Shown here: piece by piece, positions 26,375 through 32,613 of the stretch
Layout of the letters: every line of letters starts with the position of its first letter
Position numbering within the stretch: the first letter of the stretch is position 1
From: Acidimicrobiia bacterium
GTDB taxonomy: Bacteria > Actinomycetota > Acidimicrobiia > Spongiisociales > ZC4RG35
Reading direction: 5' to 3'
Assembly: GCA_025922945.1 (NCBI GenBank)
Contig: JAICGW010000019.1
Span: 1 to 32,760 of the forward strand
DNA length: 32,760 nucleotides
Notes under the pieces: model-generated
Seen by the model: the letters and a program-made list of their open reading frames with translations, nothing else
The model's database searches: none
What the model was told of the DNA's origin: nothing
Position numbers and translations under genes: made by a program

Positions 26375-26923
26375 ATGTCGTCCATTGATGACCGTTTCCG
26401 CCAGATCTACGGCAGTTACTTCAAAGAGGTGCACGCGTATTGCCGCCGCCGCACCACACCCGATGGAGCCGACGATGCCACCGCTGAGACTTTCCTCATC
26501 GCCTGGCGAAGAATCGATCGCGTCCCAGAAGGCCCGGAGGCCCTTATGTGGCTCTACCGGACAGCTCGTGGGGTCGTGTCGAATACATGGCGGGGCGCGT
26601 TACGTCAGAAGAATCTCAACCGCAAGCTCGCAGGGTTGGGGCTTGACCCGGTGCCAATGACCGACGAGGTGGTCATCTTGAGACATGACGTTGATCGAAT
26701 TCTTCAGGCCCTGTCCCGTCTCCGGGCGAAGGAACAAGAAGTATTGAGGCTGGCCGAATGGGAGGACCTCTCACCTCGAGAGATCGCCGCGGTCCTCGAC
26801 ATCTCGCCAGAAGCGGCGAGGCAGCGACTATCCAGAGCGCGAGCAGGCTTGGCCCGCCACTACAACAGACTTTTCTCGGATGCACATTCTCATTCCATTG
26901 CTCAGGAAGGAGGCATGTGGTGA
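26375..26923 (+). CDS. ECF-type RNA polymerase sigma factor
   Basis: About 182 residues from ATG 26375. Region 2 spans DRFRQIYGSYFKEVHAYCRR through DDATAETFLIAWRRIDRVPE and WLYRTARGVVSNTWR. Region 4 spans LSRLRAKEQEVLRLAEWEDL then SPREIAAVLDISPEAARQRL. An upstream in-frame extension exists, but it would cover the dyad-rich promoter region, so ATG 26375 with GGCAGGG about 8 nt upstream is preferred. The last codons overlap the downstream gene, which encodes a single-pass membrane protein, the usual sigma/anti-sigma pairing. Which genes it controls is unknown; self-activation from the dyad-rich promoter is possible. Confidence 0.9.
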   Translation: MSSIDDRFRQIYGSYFKEVHAYCRRRTTPDGADDATAETFLIAWRRIDRVPEGPEALMWLYRTARGVVSNTWRGALRQKNLNRKLAGLGLDPVPMTDEVVILRHDVDRILQALSRLRAKEQEVLRLAEWEDLSPREIAAVLDISPEAARQRLSRARAGLARHYNRLFSDAHSHSIAQEGGMW

Positions 26924-27717
26924 TCGACGAGCAAAAAGCCATAGCCCTGTTCCGAGGGGCGAATCCGGTCCCGGATTTCGACTCGTATCAGGCGGCCATT
27001 CCCGACGTCGCCGCATACCTCAGCCGTATCGAGCAAAGGAGCAGCGAAGTGACAGATTTGAAAACAAAACCAGGGGACACAAGGCTTAGGCGACCGGCAA
27101 AGGCTGCGTGGTCGGGACTAGCGATCGCTGCAGTCCTGGGCGCGATCTTCATCTTGTTCCAGGCGACCGATAGGACAGATCTCGCCGCTGAGAGAGCACC
27201 ACTGGATATCGCCTCTGAGTATGTCGAGGCCTACCGAGAGTTCGATGTCGACCGGGTCGAGTCGATGCTGGCAGCCGACGCTCGCGTTCTCCCGTGGGAA
27301 TCGTATTCGCCAAGAGACTGGAAGAGTGACCTCAGATATCTTGAGGCGGCTGGCTTCCAGTTCCTAGTCGGCGAGTGCAGCGAAGCGCCTTGGTCGGGTG
27401 CGGGGGTAAAGGTCAGCTGTGACTATGAAGCTCACGGTCTTGGTTCCAACCAGATCGGACTGGAACCATTCAGCGGGCATGCCTTTGAGCTTGTCATCGA
27501 GAATGGTCTGGTGAGAAATTCTTACATGGGATTCGACTTCTCTGAGTTCAGCGGGTCTATGTGGTGGCCGTTCCAGGATTGGATTAGGGAGAACCATCCT
27601 GAAGACTTTGACGTGTTGTACGAGGAAGCAAATCTGTCTCGCCAGACCGATGATGCGATCGCTTTGTGGGAGCAGAGAGTCGAGGATTACGTCGCATTCG
27701 TGAACGATCAGCCTTAG
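26920..27717 (+). CDS. Single-pass membrane protein, candidate anti-sigma factor with an NTF2-like outer domain
   Basis: 265 aa from GTG 26920, which overlaps the sigma-factor stop and has AGGAAGGAGG at the correct distance; GTG 26917 is an alternative. A short cytosolic part (about 1-65, with ALFRGANPVPDFDSYQ) precedes one membrane helix (WSGLAIAAVLGAIFILF, about 67-83). An extracytoplasmic domain follows, beginning IASEYVEAYREFDVDRVESM, the helix pattern of SnoaL/NTF2-like folds, with two cysteines near 155-170. There is no classic zinc anti-sigma motif. A role in holding the sigma factor is inferred from the overlap and topology only; the outer domain could sense a ligand. Confidence 0.65.
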   Translation: MIDEQKAIALFRGANPVPDFDSYQAAIPDVAAYLSRIEQRSSEVTDLKTKPGDTRLRRPAKAAWSGLAIAAVLGAIFILFQATDRTDLAAERAPLDIASEYVEAYREFDVDRVESMLAADARVLPWESYSPRDWKSDLRYLEAAGFQFLVGECSEAPWSGAGVKVSCDYEAHGLGSNQIGLEPFSGHAFELVIENGLVRNSYMGFDFSEFSGSMWWPFQDWIRENHPEDFDVLYEEANLSRQTDDAIALWEQRVEDYVAFVNDQP

Positions 27718-27750
27718 GAGCCGAGCCGACGAATCCCACGCCTGACGAGG

Positions 27751-27778
27751 AAAACCCCTGGTTATTACCAGGGGTTTT
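27751..27778. terminator. Strong intrinsic bidirectional terminator
   Basis: AAAACCCCTGGT (27751-27762) and ACCAGGGGTTTT (27767-27778) form a perfect 12-bp stem with a TATT loop, followed by another T. It ends the sigma/anti-sigma operon from the left and the tRNA-Leu transcript from the right. Confidence 0.9.
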
Positions 27779-27802
27779 TCGCGAAGCCGCCGCTTTCGTC
27801 GG

Positions 27803-27885
27803 TGCGGGCGGTGGGACTCGAACCCACAGTGGGCGAACCCACCAGATCCTAAGTCTGGCGCCTGTGCCAATTCGGCTACACCCGC
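27803..27885 (-). tRNA. tRNA-Leu (anticodon TAG)
   Basis: Acceptor stem GCGGGTG / CGCCCGC (one wobble), anticodon stem CCAGA/TCTGG around the loop CTTAGGA (anticodon TAG), a long class II variable arm TGGGTTCGCCCA, and a T-arm GTGGG-TTCGAGT-CCCAC. A73 as expected for tRNA-Leu; CCA not encoded. Reads codon CUA and probably other CUN codons. Confidence 0.95.
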
Positions 27886-27897
27886 ATGTGATGGTCG

Positions 27898-27971
27898 TGG
27901 GTCGCCCGGGACTCGAACCCGGAACCTTAGGCTTAAGAGGCCTCTGCTGCTGCCAATTGAGCTAGCGACCC
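27898..27971 (-). tRNA. tRNA-Lys (anticodon CTT)
   Basis: Acceptor stem GGGTCGC / GCGACCC is perfect, discriminator A, T-arm CCGGG-TTCGAGT-CCCGG perfect, anticodon loop CTCTTAA (anticodon CTT). Two weak points: the last D-stem pair and the first anticodon-stem pair (G-A) do not match. A -10-like TAAAAT (complement of 27978-27983) lies 6 nt upstream, so it has its own promoter and tRNA-Leu is probably on the same transcript. Confidence 0.92.
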
Positions 27972-27993
27972 GAGACGATTTTAGTGTCATTGG

Positions 27994-28695
27994 CTAGTTG
28001 GCCCATTTCCCCTTCAAGGCATCGATCCATTCAGCGATGCGATGCCAGGAGTCACTGCTTCTTCTCATCGAGACTTGGCAAACGCCATGCTCGAGGTGGT
28101 TCTTCCGGTGGCCGGTACCTTCAGGCTTGATGAACGTGCGATAGAACTTGATGTCTGCCATACCCAGCATCTCAGCCCACGCATGTCGGGCTGCCGGCTC
28201 GTCGTTGTTGTGATGAAGATTCAGCTTGCAGACGAACTCGACATTGTCCTTGAGGTACGTGCGGACCCATCCGATAAATAGCCGTAGAGCGGCCGGGTCC
28301 GAGTTGGACATTCCTACCTGTCGTTGAGCCTTGAATCCTTCACCCCAGTAGAGCACGGTTCCGGCAACCCACAACGGCTCCTCAAGTAGCTCAGGCACTT
28401 CGGCTCGAGCTTGTTCGCGGATTTTCGCTATCTCGAGCCGACGTTTTCGGTTGGTATCTCGCGGCACGCCTTTTTGCGTGGGCACCCGAGCCTTGATGGC
28501 GACGACTTGCTCATCAGACAATCGGATTTCCCGGCACCAGCCGGAGAGGGTTCCTTTCCCGACTGGGAGCACTTCCATGATCTCGGAATAGGTCCAACCC
28601 ATCCGGCGGAGGCGGCGTCCGAGTTCGGCCCGCTCCCACCGGGTTAGTCGATCCCAGTTCGCCGCCCCCTCGAGGACTTCAGGGGGAGCGACCAT
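27994..28695 (-). CDS. HTH protein with a LAGLIDADG-like domain
   Basis: The 233-aa protein has an N-terminal helix-turn-helix region (about 18-58: RWERAELGRRLRRMGWTYSE, then VGKGTLSGWCREIRLSDEQ). From about residue 108 a domain begins WVAGTVLYWGEGFKAQRQVG, continuing SNSDPAALRLFIGWVRTYL and, after LNLHHNNDE, GVCQVSMRRSSDSWHRIAEW. The order 'G-xx-YW-EG ... NSDP ... W' is that of single-LAGLIDADG proteins related to homing endonucleases and WhiA-type regulators. Whether it cuts DNA or only binds it is unknown. It lies directly upstream of two tRNA genes, and its start codon overlaps that of the divergent GNAT gene (CATG at 28693-28696). Isolated accessory character; transfer is possible. Confidence 0.6.
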   Translation of the reverse strand: MVAPPEVLEGAANWDRLTRWERAELGRRLRRMGWTYSEIMEVLPVGKGTLSGWCREIRLSDEQVVAIKARVPTQKGVPRDTNRKRRLEIAKIREQARAEVPELLEEPLWVAGTVLYWGEGFKAQRQVGMSNSDPAALRLFIGWVRTYLKDNVEFVCKLNLHHNNDEPAARHAWAEMLGMADIKFYRTFIKPEGTGHRKNHLEHGVCQVSMRRSSDSWHRIAEWIDALKGKWAN

Positions 28696-29197
28696 GGGAC
28701 GAACATATGGGTTGGGAGTGACAGAAATACCGCACCTTCGCCCGGCGCGAGTGGGAGATTTCGACGCGATTCTCGAAATTCGAGATCAAGTCGCGGTCGA
28801 CCTCTTGGGCCGCGGCGTCCATTGGAATCCCAACGTTCTCAGCCGCTCACAACTCGCCGACTGGTCGAATCGAGGCGTCCTATTCGTCGCCGAGATCAGG
28901 AACGAGGTGGTCGGCTCGATCGCCGTATGGCGGCGCGATCCGGGGGGGTGGTGGCCGGTAGAGGACCGGGCCGGTTACGTCCGCGATCTCATGATTCACC
29001 CGCGGCTGCGAGGCCGGGACATCGGTGCCACCATCCTCCGCTGGGCCGAGAAATATGCCGGCGGCGTCGGTCTCCAACGGGTCAGACTCGACTGCTTGAG
29101 CTCGAATGACCGTCTCTGTCGCTATTACAAGGAGGCGGGGTACCGACAGGTGGCGACCGACCTCGACGGTGTTGCCTACTTCGAAAAGTCGGTTTAG
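28694..29197 (+). CDS. GNAT family N-acetyltransferase
   Basis: A 167-aa protein with the GNAT fold: LRPARVGDFDAILEIRDQ at the start, the strand GVLFVAEIRNEVVGSIAVWR, the acetyl-CoA motif A AGYVRDLMIHPRLRGRDIGA (about 95-114) and the C-terminal LDCLSSNDRLCRYYKEAGYR. Substrate unknown. The start is uncertain: ATG 28694 overlaps the ATG of the divergent gene, while GTG 28718 is in frame and also precedes the conserved LRPA segment. It converges on tRNA-Pro, whose gene ends 4 nt after the stop. Confidence 0.85.
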   Translation: MGRTYGLGVTEIPHLRPARVGDFDAILEIRDQVAVDLLGRGVHWNPNVLSRSQLADWSNRGVLFVAEIRNEVVGSIAVWRRDPGGWWPVEDRAGYVRDLMIHPRLRGRDIGATILRWAEKYAGGVGLQRVRLDCLSSNDRLCRYYKEAGYRQVATDLDGVAYFEKSV

Positions 29198-29200
29198 GGG

Positions 29201-29274
29201 TCGGGATGGCCGGATTTGAACCGGCGACCCCCTGCTCCCAAAGCAGGTGCGCTACCAAGCTGCGCCACATCCCG
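29201..29274 (-). tRNA. tRNA-Pro (anticodon TGG)
   Basis: Acceptor stem CGGGATG / CATCCCG, perfect; anticodon stem CCTGC/GCAGG around TTTGGGA (anticodon TGG); T-loop TTCAAAT; discriminator A. The first base pair C1-G72 is typical for bacterial tRNA-Pro. It lies 25 nt downstream of the cytochrome c gene on the same strand and may share its transcript. Confidence 0.96.
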
Positions 29275-29299
29275 GGTGGCCCAGTTTATCGGGCCTGCC

Positions 29300-29698
29300 T
29301 CAACGCTCCTCCAACAAGAAGTCGACCAGGGCCCGGACTTCGCCGTCGGTGAGGTCGAAATCGGGCATGGACCCGGCGGTAGTCGCCTCAAAGCCGGGGA
29401 CTATGAAGGCCTGGGGCGTCGCCAACGATTGAGATAGGTACTCCTCGGCAGACAAACCCTGGACTCGTTCGCCAGCGACCTCGCCGACCGAGGTGAGGTC
29501 GGGCCCGATCTGGCCGGTCGTCGCTAGCCCTTGGATGCTGTGGCAGCCGGTGCAGCCCTTGGAGAGGAAAAGCAGCTCGCCGGGCGACTGGACCCCGACG
29601 GAGTCCGATGACGGTCTCGAGTAGTAGGAGACGGTGGCGATCGCCAAAACCAAGGCGAGCGCCACCGTCAGCCATAGGCGGACGTGGTCAGTCGGCAC
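29300..29698 (-). CDS. Membrane-anchored c-type cytochrome
   Basis: A 132-aa protein with one N-terminal hydrophobic segment (about 7-25, RLWLTVALALVLAIATVSYY) as signal-anchor, then a class I cytochrome c domain with heme motif CTGCH (C49, C52, H53) in LFLSKGCTGCHSIQG. IGPDLTSVG follows, and the probable axial Met lies in AGSMPDFDLTDGEVRALVDF near residue 110. It should sit on the outside of the membrane as an electron carrier. It overlaps the upstream Ig/FixH-like gene by 11 nt. No oxidase genes are in the window. Confidence 0.88.
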   Translation of the reverse strand: MPTDHVRLWLTVALALVLAIATVSYYSRPSSDSVGVQSPGELLFLSKGCTGCHSIQGLATTGQIGPDLTSVGEVAGERVQGLSAEEYLSQSLATPQAFIVPGFEATTAGSMPDFDLTDGEVRALVDFLLEER

Positions 29699-30185
29699 GA
29701 ATGAGGCGGCGGCGCTGACGGGTCAGATCCACGATCTGCACCGCTACCAGGCCGATGGTGATCGCCAGCGCGATCGGCAGCAGCCAGGATAGAGGCGAAA
29801 CGGCTGCAGCGACCGTCGTGCCAGACCTGACCGATATCGGACCCATGGGGTGGGTTCCAAAATCACCCTGAGTCACCTCCCAGGTCCAAAGACCCGATTC
29901 GGGGAAGGTGACGGTCACCTGATAACGACCTCTTTCCGGCAGTCGGGTGGCGCCAAAGGTCATCACGTCTCCGTTGCCATCGATCAAGCGGACCTCACTT
30001 TGTCCGACATCAACCGGGTTCACCCCGTGCTGGAGAACGGTGTACGTCAGGTCGTAGCTCCCACCCGCTTCGAAGTCAGATGGCAACTCGTCGAACGACG
30101 TCAGCGCCCATCCCCCGGCGACGGCCCAGCCGGGCAGTGCGAGGAGAGCCACAGACAGGACCAGCACAATTCGAATTCGAGCCAT
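29688..30185 (-). CDS. Secreted Ig-like (YtkA/FixH-type) membrane protein
   Basis: 165 aa: a signal peptide (about 1-23, ending GWAVAGG), a beta-sandwich domain (about 24-125) with GGSYDLTYTVLQHGVNPVDV and LPERGRYQVTVTFPESGLWT, a C-terminal membrane helix (about 128-155) and a basic tail DLTRQRRRL. The pattern resembles YtkA/FixH-type domains linked to copper delivery or oxidase assembly, but there is no clear metal-binding His/Met cluster. The following overlapping cytochrome c gene suggests a common respiratory or redox task. AAGGGAG is placed well before the ATG. It is divergent from a sigma-factor gene. Confidence 0.65.
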   Translation of the reverse strand: MARIRIVLVLSVALLALPGWAVAGGWALTSFDELPSDFEAGGSYDLTYTVLQHGVNPVDVGQSEVRLIDGNGDVMTFGATRLPERGRYQVTVTFPESGLWTWEVTQGDFGTHPMGPISVRSGTTVAAAVSPLSWLLPIALAITIGLVAVQIVDLTRQRRRLIRAD

Positions 30186-30282
30186 TGTTCGCTCCCTTCA
30201 TCGGCTCAGCGATGTGGTTACACCGACGAGGCCAATGCGGTTCCCAACGGAACGATTCCCCCAGGAGAGGTGTAATGGACAG

Positions 30283-30849
30283 GTGAGCGAGCAAGTGGAG
30301 GGCCGTCCACTGGCTGAGAGCCTGTTGATCGAGTCGGCACGGAAAGGAGACCAGGCGGCATATGGGGAGCTGGTGCGCGCCCATCAGGACATCGCCCGTC
30401 GAGTGGCCTACCTGGTCCTCCGTCGTCACAACGACGTCGATGATGTGGTGCAAATGGCCTTCGTGAAGGCGTTCCGCGCTCTTGATCGTTTTCGCCCGGG
30501 ATCCGACTTTCGGCCCTGGATCTTGCGAATTGTGCGGAACGAGGCTCTCAACCAGGCGCGGGGGAGCGGCCGACGTGATCGCCTTGCTCTCAAGGTCGCC
30601 AACGCTTCGGGAGGTGCGGCCCCATCTCCCGAAGCGATGGTCGTAGAAGCCGAAAGGCGTAAAGAAGTGCTGACGGCTCTCGATGACCTTCCCAACAGCC
30701 TCCGGGACGTTGTCGAGTGTCGGTTCTTGCTCGGCCTCTCCGAAGCGACGACGGCGAGCTTGTTACGGATTCCGGCCGGGACCGTGAAGTCGAGGACTAG
30801 CCGGGCGATGGAGCGGCTGCGGGCGATCCTGGCGGAGAGCGATCTATGA
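30283..30849 (+). CDS. ECF-type RNA polymerase sigma factor
   Basis: About 188 residues from GTG 30283. Region 2: LIESARKGDQAAYGELVRAH, then DVDDVVQMAFVKAFRALDRF and RPWILRIVRNEALNQAR. Region 4: LDDLPNSLRDVVECRFLLGL, then SEATTASLLRIPAGTVKSRT. The strong Shine-Dalgarno AGGAGAGG (30263-30270) is 12 nt from this GTG. It is closer to an out-of-frame ATG (30275) that encodes only three codons before a TGA overlapping the GTG. The stop overlaps the next gene (ATGA), which encodes a candidate anti-sigma membrane protein. It is divergent from the Ig-like/cytochrome c pair, which are plausible targets. Confidence 0.9.
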   Translation: MSEQVEGRPLAESLLIESARKGDQAAYGELVRAHQDIARRVAYLVLRRHNDVDDVVQMAFVKAFRALDRFRPGSDFRPWILRIVRNEALNQARGSGRRDRLALKVANASGGAAPSPEAMVVEAERRKEVLTALDDLPNSLRDVVECRFLLGLSEATTASLLRIPAGTVKSRTSRAMERLRAILAESDL

Positions 30850-31598
30850 CCAGCTGGACCGATCAGCGCCTTCAGGCAGCACTGAGCTCGCTTGCCACCG
30901 AGATCGACTGGCCCCAGGGTCCCGACCTCACGTCGCGGGTGGTTGGTCAAATCGGGCCGAGGCCATCGATGGCGCGCCGCTGGTGGGCGCTGGGGACCGC
31001 GGTGCTCGTAGCCGTTCTATTCCTCTTCAGCCCCGCCGGGCAAGAAGCGGTCGCCTGGCTGGTACGGGTAACGGGAATTCGAGTCGAGTTGACCGAATCC
31101 CAACTTCCTCCCAACCCGCCGGCCACGTTGGTCGGGGGGATCGACACATCGCTGGCCGAGGCCCAGAACGCGGTGGGATTTGACCTCAGAAGGCCGCGGT
31201 TGCTGGGCACCCCAGACTCGGTCCAGCTTCTACGGTGGGGTGGCGGCCAGCAAGTGGCCATGATCTGGAGCGAGTCCGATGAGCTGCCCGAGGTCTTCGA
31301 AACCGGGATCGGTTTGCTCTTGGTCCAATTCGAGGCGCAGGTCGAACAAGAGCTCCTCGTAAAGCAGGCTCCTGAGTCGACGCGGATCCAACCTGTGCGC
31401 GTGAACGGTGACCTCGGTTACTTTCTGTCAGAGGCCCCTCATACCGTGTTCTTCGAAAGTCCGGAGGGATTGATCACAGACGATCAACTCCGCCTCACGG
31501 GAAATGTCCTCGTATGGATGTCAGATGGGGTGACCTATCGGATCGAGTCCGCCTTGGGACTGAATGAATCGCTCGAGATCGCCGAATCTCTCGACTGA
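30846..31598 (+). CDS. Single-pass membrane protein, candidate anti-sigma factor
   Basis: 250 aa: a cytosolic N-terminus of about 45 residues (TDQRLQAALSSLATEIDWPQ), one membrane helix (ALGTAVLVAVLFLFSPAG, about 48-66), then an extracytoplasmic domain with segments PPATLVGGIDTSLAEAQNAV and VFFESPEGLITDD. It has no zinc-binding HxxxCxxC motif. The outer part resembles DUF4367-type domains that accompany anti-sigma factors and lipoproteins. The start ATG overlaps the sigma gene stop, which is the main argument for its role. No recognised signal-cleavage site. Confidence 0.65.
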   Translation: MTSWTDQRLQAALSSLATEIDWPQGPDLTSRVVGQIGPRPSMARRWWALGTAVLVAVLFLFSPAGQEAVAWLVRVTGIRVELTESQLPPNPPATLVGGIDTSLAEAQNAVGFDLRRPRLLGTPDSVQLLRWGGGQQVAMIWSESDELPEVFETGIGLLLVQFEAQVEQELLVKQAPESTRIQPVRVNGDLGYFLSEAPHTVFFESPEGLITDDQLRLTGNVLVWMSDGVTYRIESALGLNESLEIAESLD

Positions 31599-31608
31599 CA
31601 CCCGCCGG

Positions 31609-31614
31609 TAAAAT
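31609..31614 (+). promoter_or_regulatory. -10 box for tRNA-Gly (and probably rnhB)
   Basis: TAAAAT lies 10 nt before the mature 5' end of tRNA-Gly, just after the anti-sigma stop. No clear -35 was found. Confidence 0.45.
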
Positions 31615-31623
31615 AGGCCCGGT

Positions 31624-31698
<75 letters not shown>

Positions 31699-31711
31699 CT
31701 TCGAGAAACCA

Positions 31712-32398
31712 ATGTCGCCCAACCTGGTCAAGCCGCCCCCGACCCTCGACACGGAACGGCAGCTGCTTCTGGAGGGCTTCCGTACGATCGGGGGAGTCGA
31801 CGAGGTCGGCGTCGGAGCCATGGCTGGGCCGATCGTCGCCGGGTGCGTGGTTCTGCCTCTCTCGGCGTCGGAAGCGGATCTGGAACGGCTGACGCGCACT
31901 CTGGAAGGCGTCAAAGACAGCGGTCACACCCCACGCCGTTTTCGGTCGGGTCTGGACGTGACAATCCGCGAGGTTGCTGCGGTCGGCATTGGCGTCGTTG
32001 ATGCTGGCGAGATTGACGCCATCGGGAGTCACGCGGCTGCCGTGGAGCTGGCGACGGCTCGAGCAGTCGAGGAGCTCGCGCTTGCCCCCGACGTGGTGAT
32101 GCTCGATGGTCTCTCGGCCAACCCGCTGCTCAAACAGCCAGTCCGCAGGGTGCCCAAGCACCCGCTGGGCGGAACGCCGAGCCTGACCATCGCCGCGGCT
32201 TCGATCGTGATTGACGTTTTCCGGCGGGGTTTGATGTCCGAATATGAGCGAAGCTATCCCGGATATGGATTCGACAAGCACTTTGGATATCCGAACGACG
32301 TCCACGTAGCCAACGTCGCCCGGTTGGGTCCGAGTCCCATCCACCACCGCACCCATCGACTCGTGATCGGAGCCACCGCCCTCCAGAAGCAGAATTAA
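31712..32398 (+). CDS. rnhB: Divergent RNase HII homologue, probably impaired
   Basis: The 228-aa protein follows the RNase HII plan: GVDEVGVGAMAGPIVAG (about 28-44), VKDSGHTPRRFR (about 70), the third acidic residue in VMLDGLS (about 131), and TPSLTIAAASIVIDVFRRG (about 156-174), then YPGYGFDKHFGYPNDVHVAN and GPSPIHHRTH. The family removes RNA from DNA/RNA hybrids. Three deviations stand out: the GRG after DEVG is GVG, the DSK motif is DSG, and the catalytic Asp of the usual AKVTRD segment is Arg (IDVFRR). Three of four acidic residues remain. Catalysis is therefore doubtful, although the fold looks intact. Start ATG 31712 has no obvious Shine-Dalgarno. Confidence 0.8.
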   Translation: MSPNLVKPPPTLDTERQLLLEGFRTIGGVDEVGVGAMAGPIVAGCVVLPLSASEADLERLTRTLEGVKDSGHTPRRFRSGLDVTIREVAAVGIGVVDAGEIDAIGSHAAAVELATARAVEELALAPDVVMLDGLSANPLLKQPVRRVPKHPLGGTPSLTIAAASIVIDVFRRGLMSEYERSYPGYGFDKHFGYPNDVHVANVARLGPSPIHHRTHRLVIGATALQKQN

Positions 32399-32495
32399 GA
32401 GGACCACGGTGCCCCCGTAGCTCAGAGGACAGAGGAGAAGATCTCTAAGCAGTTTGGCAGGGGGGGTTCGTATCGAGACCGGTGAGCCTCTGCTT
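32391..32495 (+). pseudogene. Decayed tRNA-Arg copy (tandem duplicate of the gene at 32517)
   Basis: 32391-32434 and 32497-32540 are the same at 39 of 44 positions with a 106-bp offset, covering 15-20 nt of 5' flank and the tRNA 5' half (GCCCCCGTAGCTCAGAGGAC from 32411). Beyond that only islands remain: TCTAAGC, a G-run and GGGTTCG. The D-stem is broken (GAGG for GAGC) and no 3' CGGGGGC arm exists. The left end of the duplicated unit lies over the rnhB stop codon. Confidence 0.7.
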
Positions 32496-32516
32496 TAGAA
32501 TTGGCCGGACCACGGC

Positions 32517-32589
32517 GCCCCCGTAGCTCAGAGGACAGAGCAGGAGCCTTCTAAGCTCTTGGTCGGGGGTTCGAATCCTCCCGGGGGCA
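32517..32589 (+). tRNA. tRNA-Arg (anticodon TCT)
   Basis: Acceptor stem GCCCCCG / CGGGGGC, perfect; D-stem GCTC/GAGC; anticodon stem GGAGC/GCTCT around CTTCTAA (anticodon TCT); T-stem GGGGG/CCTCC with one wobble around TTCGAAT; discriminator A. 73 nt, CCA not encoded. Confidence 0.95.
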
Positions 32590-32613
32590 CTCGGGCGGTA
32601 GGTTTCAAGGCTT

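Noticed and set aside
32411-32484. Functional second tRNA-Arg
   Set aside because: No 3' arm complementary to GCCCCCG, a broken D-stem and no anticodon stem.
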